From: Hypomyces perniciosus
Taxonomy: Eukaryota > Ascomycota > Sordariomycetes > Hypocreales > Hypocreaceae
Direction: 5' to 3'
Length of the DNA: 64,000 nt
Assembly (NCBI GenBank): GCA_008477525.1
Contig: SPDT01000009.1
Span: 434,001 to 498,000 of the forward strand
In this document: piece after piece, positions 9,734-22,669 of the stretch
Position numbering within the stretch: the stretch's first letter is position 1
How the letters are laid out: each line of letters opens with the position of its first letter
Translations under genes and position numbers: made by a program
The notes under the pieces: model-generated
What the model was told of the DNA's origin: nothing
Databases searched by the model: none
What the model saw: the letters and a program-made list of their open reading frames with translations, nothing else

Positions 9734-10007
9734 TATAGCGGAGCGCAGTATACCTATATAAAGTATAGAGAGAGAATAAATAAAGCTTTATTTTATAAAA
9801 GAGAATATATTATAATGGCCTCGCTATATATATATAGCTAATATAAAGAAAAAGCTATATATATACACTATAAGCGTCTGTATAGTTTAATATATTGCTT
9901 ATATAATATATATATTAGCTTATATCTGCTTTGTAAGTAAATAAAAACTCCCTAGCGCTAGCTTTAGCGCTAACAGGTAGTAGGGCCCTAGCTTACTTAA
10001 CCCAATA
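9734..10007 (+). repeat. Left Gypsy LTR, heavily RIP-mutated
   Basis: It aligns end to end with 19931-20205. TGTGGCGGAGCG at the right copy appears here as TATAGCGGAGCG, and the end CAACCCAACA appears as TTAACCCAATA. Differences are mostly CA to TA or TG to TA, the RIP signature. Confidence 0.8.
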
Positions 10008-11704
10008 TCTTTTTAATTAATTAGCTATAAAATACAGTTTAAAGATATACTTTTATAAAGCAGTTAATACTATATTTAATAATAAATAAATATATATAGA
10101 TTATTAGTTAGGTATATATAAGTAATATATAAATAATAGTGAAATTTGATATTATATTTAATAAAGTTTTAATACCTTTTATCTTTAAAATACTATTTAT
10201 TTAAGCTATATAGCTAATATTTAATTATATATTAAAAAATAAAGATTTATATATAAAATATAAAATAAAAAACATTTAAATTATTACCTTAACTGTAAAA
10301 GCTATTTATTAAAAATATAAAATAAAGGCATTATATAATTTAAAGTTAAAATAAATATTAATTTTATATTTAAATATAAAGTTAGTAAAGTAGAAAAAAG
10401 CCTAGAAAACCTTTAATTTACTTTTAAACAGGAGGTTTTATATAAACTATTAAAGTAAGTTAAAAAGGATTTAATTTAACTACTATTAGTTAATAAACTA
10501 AAAGATTAAATAAAAGTAATAAAGAAAGTAGTAAAAAGTTTTAGAAAAATAAAGGAATAAAGGAGAAAGTTTTAAAGGAAAGTATAAAAGTATAAGCGGA
10601 TTAAAATTAATATTATATATAAAAGAAAGTATAAAAATCCACCTAGTAAATAATACCCTATTTAATGGTTCTATTCCTATTAAAAATCTTTATTAAAAGT
10701 AAAAGAAATAAAATAAAGTTAAAGATAATTTAAACTTTAATACCCCCTTATTAAATATATTACTTTAAAGTTTTTATTAATTAAAGCTAAATTAAAACTT
10801 ATACTAAACTATCTAGCTATAATCCTAAAAATAATAAAAAAGAAACTAATAGTATAAGAAACTATAATCTTAATATAGATTTTAAAAAATAAGGAAATAG
10901 CACTTTTTTAAGACTTTATAAAATATAAAAAGCTAAACTTTAAAATTGCTTTATTATAAACTATTTATATAATAGAGTATAATATTGAACAGAGTAGCAG
11001 TATTTTAATCTTTAAAGGTATAAAAAAGAAAATAATTAATTTACTATAAGTATGTATTAAAAAAAGTCTTTTAAAGGAAAACTATAGGCTATATAGGAAC
11101 CTGTTTTTCTTAATATAAAAGAAAACAGTAGCTTTCGCTTTATTAACTCTATTATATAAATAAATAAAGTAATTATTAAAAACGCCTTTATCCCTTTAAG
11201 TATAGACTAATTTAGCGAAGACTTTATAAGTTATATAATAGTATTATTACTAGACTTCTTTTTAAACTATAATTAAATCCCTTTTAATAAAAAAAGCTAA
11301 AATATAATTATATTTGCAAGCCCTATTAGCCTTTTAAAATACTATCCTTTTTTAATAAATACTATAAATTTAATAGCGCAATTCTAATATATTATCTTTT
11401 AGATATTATTTAATTTTATATTTATAGTTTACTAACTATTTTTAAATAATATTGCAGTATAAGGTTTAGAGTCTATATATAGCAGTAAAAAAGTAATATT
11501 TAAAGTTTAATACTATATTTTAAAGTATCTTTAAAATCTAGATAAAACCTTTATAAATATTAAATTAAATACTTTATATAAATTACTAAGCCTTTAATAA
11601 GCCTATTAAAAAAACGCCTGTTAAAAGTAAATTAAAAAATAATAGTAAACTATAAATAAACTTAAAAAGCTTATTACCTTTATTTTAATATTAATAATAT
11701 TAAA

Positions 11705-12775
11705 TATAAATAAAGGATATAGGGAAGTAATCTTTGTAGTTACTAATAGTATAATAGGCTAAAAGGCTATCTTAATATAAATTGTAAAAGGGAAAAAGCG
11801 CTTAATTTAATATAAAAATAAATATTAACTTTTATTGGAAATAAAATATAATACTATAAAAAAGGAATATAAAGTTTTACTTAAGGCCTTTAAAAAGCTA
11901 TATACTTATATTTATAAACTTCTATTTATATTAAAAACAGATATTAAAATAATCATTAATTAAATAAATAATAAAATTAATAATATCCTTAGCAGATATA
12001 TAACCTAATAAATTAATGACATCCTTTTTTTTAACTTTACTGCTAAATATATCTTTAAAGAAGAAAATATTATAGTAAATACTTTATTTTATACACTAGT
12101 AACTGCTATAAGTAAAGTTAAAGCTAAAAAAAAAGATTTAAAAGATTTTATGAATATATATTTAAATCTAATTTTATTTATACTATTAAGGGAAAAGTAT
12201 AGTAAAAAGTCTTAATAAATTATATAATACCTTTAAATAATTTAAAGATTATTTAATCCTTTAACTGCAGATTTCTAGTAATTTAGAAATAAAGTAAAAA
12301 AGTTTTTTATAAAAGATAAGAAATTATAGGTAAAATTAATAAAATACTGCTGCTAGCCTGCATTTATCTTTAATAGTTTAATTATAAAAAGAATAGCTGT
12401 TTAGTAGTATTATATAAAAATAGGCTATAAAAGCTAAAAAGTAATTTTTTAGTTTTTAAAGGGAAGATATTAATAGCTGCAGATATAGAAGAATATATAT
12501 AAAGCAGTTATAGTATACCTTTAATGCTAAGGCTTTAATTTATACTACTTTAAAGAGCCAGCTATAGCAATAAAATTAACTAAGCCTATAATGAAAGTCT
12601 ATTTTAATACTTAATATATTTTAAATAACTATAAATATATTTATTTATTTAAAGGAAAATATAACTTTTATAAATAAATAAAAGTAAAACCTATATTTAT
12701 TTCATTATTCACAGTAATAATAAAGTTTATATTTAAATAGATATATTAATTTAATGTAATAATCTAGGCTATTAT
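11705..12775 (+). repeat. Direct duplication, copy 1 (RNase H/integrase part of pol)
   Basis: It is similar throughout to 13803-14868 (shared anchors GGATATAGGGAA, GGCTAAAAGGCTAT and AAAAAAGGAATATAAAG appear in the same order). The copies differ by many transitions. It ends abruptly at the foldback element. Confidence 0.75.
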
Positions 12776-12778
12776 TGT

Positions 12779-13790
12779 TAAAAAGGAGGGCTAAAAAGCA
12801 AGGATTTCTGTGTAATTGGGTAACCTTCCTATTCTGGCTAGACCCGGAATTAGGCCCGACGCTAGGACCGAGTTCCGGAGGAACTTCGGTGTAAGTCAGG
12901 AAATTTCTGTTATCCTCAACGATAACAATTGAGCTAGGATCAGCTACCCCGCCTACCCTAGACTCAATACAATGGGCATAATGGCCATTGTGAAAAATCT
13001 GACCAAAATGGTTTCCCGTTTGTATGGCCGTGAGTCGATTTGACCGATTTTACATACAAATGAATTTTGCGGAAAATAGGAATGCGGCCACAAACCCAAT
13101 TCTGCCACCGCACACCTATTATTAGGTCGGAGGACTATTGTAGAAGACAAAGCTATTGTTTATACAATCACTTCTACACCAGCCGCACATCACTAGATAT
13201 TCTATAGCTTTCTAGCTATTAGTTCAGTTACAATTCAATTGTTCATCCATTGTTAACCCAACTAGACTCTCAGTCGTTTCCTCATTGCTGCGTTGGGTGC
13301 ACCTTCCTAGAAGCTGCACTTAAATGAGGTTCAGTATAACCTTATTATTTTAACATATAGAATACCTAGTAATATACAGCTATTATAAAAGTAATTATAA
13401 AACAATACTTTATCTTTTATAATAATCCTTTAACTTAATAATAGGTATATAGTAGCAGAATTAGGTTTATGGCTTTATTTTTATTTTCTATAAAATTTAT
13501 TTATATATAAAATCGCTTAAATCGACTCACGGCTATATAAACGGGAAACCATTTTAGTCAGATTTCTCACAATACCTATTATAAACATTATATTAAGTCT
13601 AGGGTAGGCGGGGAAGCTAGTCCTAGCTTAATTGTTATTGTTGAGGATAAGAGAGAATTCCTGACTTACACCGAAGTTCCTCTAGAACTCGGTCCTAGCG
13701 TCGGGCCTAAATCTGGGTTTAGCTAGAATAGGAAGGTTATCTAATTACACCAAAATCCTTGCTTTTTAGCCCTCCTTTTTAATATATATC
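12779..13790. mobile_element. Large foldback (TIR) element nested in Gypsy
   Basis: Outer ends are AAAAAGGAGGGCTAAAAAGC and its complement. The inverted arms run about 430 bp (12779 to about 13215, and about 13345 to 13790) around a spacer of roughly 130 bp. The left arm has normal base composition, whereas the right arm carries many G-to-A differences. No transposase is encoded, so it is non-autonomous. A target duplication could not be distinguished from the A/T-rich surroundings. Confidence 0.75.
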
Positions 13791-13802
13791 TAGATAGAAT
13801 AT

Positions 13803-14868
13803 AAGTAAAGGATATAGGGAAATAATCTTTAGAGTTAATGCTAGTATAGTAAGCTAAAAGGCTATTTTAATATAAATTATAAAAGAGAAAAGATATTTAA
13901 TTTAATATAAAAGTAAATACTAGCTTTTATTAAAAATAAAGTATAACGCTATAAAAAAGGAATATAAAGCTTTACTTTAAGCTTTTAAAAGGTTATATAT
14001 TTATATTTATAGACTTTTATTTATACTAAAAATATATATTAAAGTAATTATTAATTAAATAAATGGCAGAAGTAATAATATCTTTAATAGGTATATAACT
14101 TAATAGATTAATTATATCCTATTTTTTAACTTTAAAGTTAAATATATCCTTAAAAAATAATATTATAGTAGACGCTTTATCCTATAAACTAATAACTACT
14201 ATAAATAAGTTTAAAGTTAAAAAATAATTTAAAAGATTTTATAAATATATACTTAAAGATTATTTTATTTATACTGTTAAAGGAAAAATATAGTAAAAAG
14301 TTTTAATAAATTATATAATATTTTCTAATAATATAAAGACTATTTAATCTTTTAGCTATAAATATTTAATAATTTAAAAATAAAGTAAAAAGGTTTTTTA
14401 TAAAAAATAGGAAATTATAGGCAAAATTAATAAAATGCTGCTATTAGCCTATATTTATCTTTAATAGCTTAATTAAAAAGAGAATAGCTGTTTAGTATTA
14501 TTATATAGAAATAGGCTATAAAAGTTAAAAAGTAACTTTCTAGTTCTTAAAGGAAAAATACTAATAGCCGTAAATATAAAATAATATATATAAAGCAGTT
14601 ATAGTATACCCTTAATATTAAAGCCTTAATTTATACTGCTTTAAAGAGCTAACTATAATAATAGAATTAACTAGGCTTATAAAGAAAATCTATTTTAATA
14701 CCTAATATATTTTAAATAACTATAAATATATTTATTTATTTAAAGGAAAATATAACTCTTATAAATAAATAAAAGTAAAACCTATATTTACTTTATTATT
14801 AATGATAATAACAAAATTTATATTTAAATAAAGATATTAATTTAGTATCATAATTTAAGCTATTATAA
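13803..14868 (+). repeat. Direct duplication, copy 2
   Basis: Second copy of the 11705-12775 segment. It begins immediately after the foldback element and continues into the rest of the Gypsy pol region, where copy 1 stops. Confidence 0.75.
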
Positions 14869-17800
14869 ATATAAAACTTAAAATAAAAAAGATATTTTGA
14901 AACGTATTAATTAATTTAAAAGTTAAAATTATTTAAATATTAGTATATAATTTTAAAGCTAATACTGCAGTAAAGGTTAATTATTAAAGTTTAATATTAA
15001 TATTAATAAAAATAGCTAAACTTAATAAAAAGTAGTTTTAAAACTTAAATAAAGTAATTATAGCCAATAAATATATAGTAAAAAGCTTAATAAAATATAT
15101 TAGACTACCAATCCAGCAAAAGTGAAGCTCTATACAATCTATATAGATAAGTGACCTTATATACTATATAACAAGATACTTTCCGTTTTATTTATTATTT
15201 TATTAAAAACCAATTTTTCCTTTAAAGGTGAAATTACCTATTTAATAGTTAATTAACTAGGATAAAGTCTATATAATAAAAGATTAATTAATAGCGTATA
15301 TTTATATATTAGAAAAGAAGAGGAAAATATTAAAATAGCTTAAAAAAGAGTGATTGTATTTTATTAAATATTAGCTAAAAGGATAGATACTAATAATTAA
15401 TATTTACTGCATAAAGCAATTAAATTACTCTTTTTTAATAACTTTATTTTACTTTATAATATAAAGTATTAAAGGGACCTTTTAAAAAACGCAAAACTAA
15501 AAATATATTAGCTAAGTTTATTTAAAATTAAATTTTAAGCGGGTATAATAAAAGTATATAAATTAAAGATATTAAATAAAGTCCCGCTTAATAAAATTTA
15601 TTTAAGTAAATATTTAAAGAAGTTTATAAAAAATAAATTTAATTAATAGGCGGTTAAAAATAATAAAGAGACTTTTATAAATAAAAGCTTAAAGGCAATA
15701 AAGGAGTTGTTTAAAGATAAAGTAGTAAATAAAGTAATAATTAAGGTTATAGGCAACTAAAAGCTTAAAAAGCTTTATAGTAAGTCTTTAATTATAAAAG
15801 GAATATTTAATTAAAGAGATTAAATAATTTAACTAAAAATTAAAGTATATATTTATAAGTTAAAGGAAAAGGAGATATTTTAACTAAAATATAATCCTTT
15901 ATAGTATTTTAAAATGCTATATTTAAAACAAATTAAATAAGTTAAAATAATTACTTTTATATAAAGGGTATATAGGCAAGAATAAATAATAATATTCTTA
16001 ACAATAGCTATTAAGTATTATTTTTAAAAGGGAAAAGATAACTGTTAATTAAAAGGTTTATTACCCTGCTTATAAACAACTATAATTTAAATATACTTTA
16101 AAAAAGACAATTATAAAATTAAATAATTTATTAATTATTTAATTTTATTAATTATTTATTTTTTTATAGTAAAAGCTAAAGTAAACTTTTAAACTTATTA
16201 AACTGCCTAATTCTTTACCTTTTTATTTCTTTTAAAATAAAGAAAGTCTTTTATAAAATAAAAGGCTATTAAAAGATTAAAATGATTAAAGACTATTAGC
16301 TTAATAAAAGTAAATATTTAATCCTTTTTAAGGAAAATAATAGCTATATTTTAGTTGCTTTATTAAGGTTAATAGCTAAGAAAATATTATTAAATATAAA
16401 AACAGGCTCTAAATAAAAGGCAATTTAAATAGTCCTTTTATTAAAAACTTAAGATAGAGATATAGTTATAGAAATGGAATAGGATATAGGATGTATTCCT
16501 TAGCAGCAGTAATAGTAATAAATTAAATTTAAAGGCAGCTTTAATAAAACTAAAGATTATACTGTCTATAGAATAATATAAATACAGCTTTAATATACTT
16601 TATCTGCTTAAAAAGAGTATAAAAGAATTAGTTATAAATATATAAAGTTTTTGCTGGGATATAAATAAATTTAAAGAGCTTTCTTTTAATAGCATATATA
16701 ATATTCTAAAAATAGAATTAAGAACCTTTAAAGGCATAACTTTTTATAAATAACAATAAAGATAAAAATAATATAAATAAAAGGGCAAAAGTAATCTTTA
16801 AATAAATTAATAAATTTAATTAATTAATATTAATATTATTTATAATGTAAACAGTAAGATACTTTTAAATTTAAATAAAATTAAAATAAAAATATTAATT
16901 AAATAATACCTATTTATTAAAGCTTTATTGAAAGTAAACGGCTAAATAGGGAAATAAAGCTAGGTTTAACCTCTTTAATATAAAGAAATCTTACTAAAGG
17001 TTTTCTCGGTTATAATAAGTATATTAATAAAGTCGGCTATATTAAATAATTAATAATAGGCTTTTTTAATAGGATTTCTTATAATTAAATAATAGTTATA
17101 AAAAGAGTAAAAGGAAAAGAAAAAAGGAAAAAGGAAAAAAGAAATAAAAGAAAGTAAATTATAGAGATTACTTTAAAAAAGCAGTACTTTATATATAATA
17201 AAGAAACTACTTTTATATGCTAAACTATATACCTATATTAAGCTATATACCTATACGTATAAAAAAGTAAAAATAATATTTTATTTTATCTCTTTTTTTT
17301 CTTTTTATTTACTTAAATATAATTTTATTTTACTATAATTAAAGTATTGCTTTAACTTTAAATTTTACTTTAAAATTATTTAATTATATTTATCCTCCTC
17401 TTTTACTATAATATCTTATTTAAAGAAAAACTTTTACTCTTTTACTTTATTTTTTTAATTTATAAAGGATAAACTAAAAACTTTACTCCTTTATTATATT
17501 AACTAAATATCTTTGAACTGTATTAAAAACTTTTCAAAATTAAACAAATAAAATATTACTACTAGTTTTATTATAAGTTAATATAGCTATTAACGATTAT
17601 AAATCTACCTATAATTTAATTAATATATTAATAGCTATCTATAACTATTTATTAAAGCAATCATCTATTTAAGTAATCTATATTATAATAAACTTTTATA
17701 AATATTTAATATTAAAGTATATAAATAAGCCTTTTTTATTAAAGATATTTATAATTTTTTATATAACTTTATTTATAAAAATTAGGCTTTAAGCTTTAAT

Positions 17801-19930
17801 TTAAATATAATATTTAATATAATAGTAAAAGGATTAGCTATTATTAAAGCTGCTTAAATTAAAACTATAATACTTTAAAATATATTTAAAGGCATTACTG
17901 CCTTTAATTAAATATTCCTTTAAGCTTTTAGGATCCTTAAAACACTATAAAACTTTTAATACTTTATTACAAAAAAGTAAATTTCTATAAAATTAATTTA
18001 TTTCTTTTAATATCAATCCGCTTATATTTTTAATAAATAGAAATACTTTTACCATTTTAATTTTAATAAAAATAACTGTAAGCGCTAAATTTAATAATTC
18101 TTTAATTTATAGGCCTATATTATTATAAAAACTAACTTAAAAAGATTTAAACTTTTACTTTAAGATTAATATTAATATTTATACTTTAAAAGTTTAATTA
18201 AAAGCTATATAAATATAATTTAAGTTTTATATTAATTTATAGCAGTAAATCAATTTATTATTATAAATTTAAAAATAAAAGTAAAAAGCATTTTAGCTTT
18301 TTTAATTAAATATTATTTAATTAAATTAAATTAAAGCTAATAGGTACCTTTAAAAATAACCTATAAAAATATAATAAAAGTTAGCAGTTAATATTTAGTT
18401 GATTTTGAAGTATTAATAAATAACTTAATAAAAAACAATAAATTGATCTATTATAATAATAGTTTTTTTTAATAGTTAATTATCCTTTTACCATTATATA
18501 ATTAAAAAGGATTATAATATAAGCAGTTAATACTTAAAATATAACTTTTTATATTAACTATATTTATACCTTTAATTATATAATTTCATATATTATAGTA
18601 AAAGAAAAGAAAGGTATTCTCTTTTTTTTATAAATAATATTAATAGTAAAAGAATAAAATAATACTATTAACCGATTAATATAAATAATATCTTTTATAA
18701 AAATAATAATAAAGTTAATAATTAAAAGTAAATTAATATACTTTTTAGTAATATTATAATTTATAAAACCTGTATTAATTGCATTAACTGCTGCTAATAA
18801 TATTAAAACTTTAAATATAAATTTAACCTTTTTTAAAAAAAAGTAATAGCTTTTTTAATGCATTAAAGGATAATTAAAATTTAAAGGATAAAAAGGTTTT
18901 AGGAGTTACTGTAAAACTTAACTAGTAAGCGATTAAAGAAAATAAAAAAGCTTTTTTAAAATTAAATAAAAGAGGTTAAGCTATAATAATAGCCTTTACA
19001 GCAGTAATAGGGAAAACTGCACTTTAATATTCCTAAGTCTAATAAATTACAGGTTTAAATATATACTACAGTTTAACCTTATTTAAATTAATAAACGAAT
19101 TGGTTTAGGATAATATTTAAAAGTAAATTTATATATTTATTTAAGCAATAGCAAAGTTAATATCAAATAAATAGATAGCGGCTTAAAACGCCTAGTAATA
19201 AAGAGAATTAATAAACGGGGATTATTTAATTATAATAATTCTAATAAAGGGGAATAATTTAATATAAATTAAATAAAGAGGATTTAATAATATAAGTAAA
19301 CGATAATTCTACTTTTAATCTTTTCTTTTTAATGTACTTTTTTTATTATTTTTTTATATTATTTATACCTTCTTTAAATATTATTATACTAATATTAAAA
19401 GGCTAAATAAAATTTATATTTTATTAAGATTTACTTTTTTTATTTATAAATATTTATAGGGAAGGTTATATTAAAGGTAATTAATATATTTAATATACCT
19501 GCATTTTTTTATTACTTTACCTAAAAAAAGTTAACTATTTATTTAAGCAGTTATTAAATTAATAAGGCAATAAAGTATAAAGATATATAGATAGATTTAG
19601 TTTAATATAATTAAAATTTCCCCCTTTATTATATAACTTTACCTATAGCTTTATAGTTATTAAGGTATATAAAGGTAACTATTAATTGCTTTTAGCTGCT
19701 GGTATTATAATTAAATAATCTATAGTATCTTTTAGTCTCTATATTACTTAATTGCCGCTTTATGGTTCTATTAAGAGCGCAGTTCCTGCGCTTAATACTA
19801 GTCGTTATATAAGTGTGTATATATATATGTTTTAAAGTATTATTTCCCCCTTAATAAATTATTTATACTTTTTATATTATTTTTATATTTAAAGTTTTTT
19901 TCCCCTTTATAATTATAGTATTATATTTAC

Positions 19931-20205
19931 TGTGGCGGAGCGCGGCACAGCTATATGGAGCATAGAGAGATAGGAAATGAAGCTTGATTTTATGAAAGAG
20001 AATATGCTGTAATGGCCTCGCTATATATACACATAGCTAACACAAAGAAGAACGGAAAGCCGGCGCTGTATACGCCCGCACAGTCTGACACATCGCTTAC
20101 GCGATGTGTATGTCAGCTCGTATCTGCTTACATAGCAGATAAGAGCTCCCTAGCGCCGGCCCTAGCGCTGTCAGGCGGTAGGGCCCCGGCCTACTCAACC
20201 CAACA
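19931..20205 (+). repeat. Right Gypsy LTR, nearly unmutated
   Basis: Starts TGTGGCGGAGCGCGG and ends CTCAACCCAACA (TG..CA borders). Unlike everything to its left it keeps normal GC content. It includes a hairpin TGACACATCGC..GCGATGTGTATGTCA near 20088-20117. Confidence 0.8.
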
Positions 20206-22066
20206 ATATGGAATGCCTTAAAGAAAAAGCTAGTTTAGATTTGCCTAGACCTCTGGGATTTATAGTGTAATAAACCTTATATTAAGCTGCTGAAGGTAAA
20301 ATTAAAGGAGGTATAGGAGTTAATAGACCAGTATTTAATTAATAAGCTAGTAAATTTAATGCCCCGCCGCCTCGCTGCTATATGCAATGCCCAGGGTTAT
20401 TATATATAATATTAATCTATAGACTTAAAGCTTTTATTTAAATTATATAAATACTCTTTTACTATTTAATTCATAGTGTTATAGCTATTTAAAGTTATCC
20501 CTAGTAAAATAATTGATAGTAGTGTTATACAGTGGGGTATGGAGCGGCGCAGACTTTTGTCACATAAGTTTAGTTCCCTTATGTGTCTGACCTAGTCCCG
20601 CCTTGCAATTTCCCGTATTCCAAATGATCTCTGTTCCAGCAACAAGACAACAAGACCTGTGTTTTCTAATAGGGGAGATATAACACGCAGCATACACAAT
20701 AGCCCTTTATGGGGACATGGTGTTAGAAGATTAGCTATGATACTAGAGCAATAATTGGTGAAGTACTTTCTAGTAGTAGACCTATGAAAAGAGTCTCCCA
20801 GAGCGAGGGAGAGCCTGGATATCAATACTGGCACACTTTAACCCCCAGCTGCTTACCTCCAGCCCATTCCCCATTAGTATCTTTTCAACAGATTACTCTC
20901 TTCTTACGGCTACCCAGTTTCTTAATACAAACTAATAGAAGTATGAACTTAAAAGCTTTTTTATTACCAGGCTAGACTCAAATACTGGCTTTGACTGCTT
21001 ATATTTGCTGGCGTAGCGTGTAGTGTTCTTCCCTGAAAACTTCCATGTTCTGGAGCAACAACATGTTGCTGTTATTCTAAATACACACCGAGTATTAGTC
21101 AAGGCTTAGATGCCTTGTCATTGTAGTGCCTTCCGGAGAATAATATCTCACATAAGCATCATTTCAGAAAAGTTAATATAATAGACTTATTTGAATAACA
21201 TCAGTAAGCATCCTGTTCATTGATATACTCATACGATAGCGCTACTACTACTTCTATTATTCAAGTCTCTATATATATTACCCCTTACAACTCTAGAACT
21301 GTTAAGCATTAAAAAAAAGAGCAGTAACATACTTACTGAGCTTAAAAGTCCAGTAGGTTCTGCCCATCGGCCTGTAAGGATGAGAGGTTGCGGAGTATTC
21401 ATGTTCAGCCGTGCGCATCGACTGAAACTGGGGCAATACTACTACTACCTTAACCCAGCAGAATGGGCACGGAGTACTCCGTATTATTATTCCGTGATTC
21501 CTTTCTACATACGAGTAATCCTTGTAGGGCGTATTTCGCGGCAAGCTATTATTGGTCGGCATGTACGAAGTCCTGAGTAGAATGATAAGGAACGGAGTAC
21601 GGAGTAACACTCAGTTGATCTTTGCGATCCGGGGTGGGTAGTATACGTAATAATACAACACTAACGGGCTAGTGGAAAGTCCCGTGCTGTTGAAAAACCA
21701 CAGTATTACTGATTTGCCGCTTATTAAATTTACGTAGTCTTAAGTAGTCGAGATCTAGTATACTACTAGTACTAGAATATGTCTTGGCGTATTTTATGCC
21801 TAAATAGTAGGGTGCCGCTCCTGAGCTATTAATGCGTTCTATTCGGTAGTAGTATTATATAGTATACGAGGCTACGGGTATGCGTACTATTAATAGCGGG
21901 AAGTGGATCAAAAGGTTATAATGTCTTGTACGGAATTGCTGAGGTTCTGCTCCGTATGGTACTCCATATACCTATATATAGGTTTGGTCTACTAGTTTCC
22001 TGAGCCTCTCTTGTATCCAATTCACTCCACTCCTTTAAGTAAGTACAAAAGTCATAGTGAGCATAT
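20206..22066. other. No supported gene; partly AT-rich, possible repeat debris
   Basis: The stretch 20206-20520 is moderately AT-rich and may be RIP-affected debris. The remainder holds only short frames. ACGGAGTA-type motifs cluster at 21469-21482 (a perfect 14 bp palindrome ACGGAGTACTCCGT) and near 21592-21605. Confidence 0.45.
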
Positions 22067-22547
22067 TCAAACCGGAATTCCGGCGAGGTTGCAATTGCCG
22101 CTTGAAGCAGTATCAAAACCCTGGCTGCCAAATGCTTCGGTCAAGGCACCTCTGAGGACCTCAAGCTGCGATTGGGGTGATTGTTTGTCAAGCTTGACAG
22201 TGAAACCCATGAAGTTCTGTACGTTTTTGGCTGGGTGGGTCGAGCAACTAAGGTCTTTAATCTGGCGTCAGTGTGTGATGTGGCGAGAAACCTTTTGAGA
22301 CATGTTTGAGTTGGGGCATACCTGATTTAATATTGACCCCGTTTCGCTTGGCATCCGCCTTCAGGTGGTCGTTGGTATGACCACAAATCGTCGACATTGA
22401 TATGGACGGGACTCTGTCAAGGACAGCAGTGAATGTGTTTCCGTCCTTTGCGTGGGTAACTGTGCAGTAGGAAAAAGCAGCTGTCTGTGCGGCAGCAACT
22501 GCCGCGCTCGTGACAGCACAAAGAACCAAGGAAGCAGAGAACCGCAT
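22067..22547 (-). CDS. Small secreted protein, unknown function
   Basis: Two exons by eye: 22547-22322 and 22230-22067, joined across a 91 nt intron (donor GTATGC, CTGAC branch-like site, acceptor CCCAG) with matching phase, giving 129 residues. The first 20 residues (MRFSASLVLCAVTSAAVAAA) are a clear signal peptide. The mature protein has three cysteines (residues 28 and 55, and one in GNCNLAG near the C-terminus) and a fairly hydrophilic sequence with no family that I recognise. A TATA box AGTATATAAG (22651-22660, minus) lies about 105 bp upstream of the ATG. The unspliced frame reads only to 22257, so splicing matters. It could be a wall-associated protein or an effector-like protein; that is inference from size and secretion only. 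Confidence 0.65.
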
Positions 22548-22650
22548 GATTAAAGGTGTAGCTGCGACTTTTCTTCAAAATAGAAGTCTATGTGTGAGGG
22601 GATGTCTTTATGGCTGTGAGAGTTGTCGAAGACGAAATGGGTAGAGATGG

Positions 22651-22660
22651 CTTATATACT
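22651..22660 (-). promoter_or_regulatory. TATA box of secreted-protein gene
   Basis: AGTATATAAG on the minus strand, about 105 bp upstream of ATG 22547. Confidence 0.5.
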
Positions 22661-22669
22661 CATCTGTCT

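Larger units (their letters stand above)
9734..20205 (+). mobile_element. RIP-mutated Gypsy-type LTR retrotransposon with nested insertion
   Basis: Two LTR-like ends in direct orientation (9734-10007 and 19931-20205) bracket about 10 kb of very AT-rich DNA lacking long open frames. Despite the stops, plus-strand readings such as EYKVLLKAFKKLYTYIYKLL then FILKTDIKIIIN (near 11866-11970) match the Gypsy RNase H pattern after the reverse transcriptase, followed by integrase-like sequence. CpA-to-TpA and TpG-to-TpA changes between the LTRs show repeat-induced point mutation. A foldback element and a 1.07 kb duplication lie inside. No 5 bp target duplication is evident (ATAAC at the left, AATAT at the right), so later rearrangement is likely. 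Confidence 0.75.

Noticed and set aside
9734..20205. Mitochondrial insertion or centromere core
   Set aside because: LTRs at both ends, Gypsy RNase H readings and CpA-to-TpA changes explain the AT-richness.
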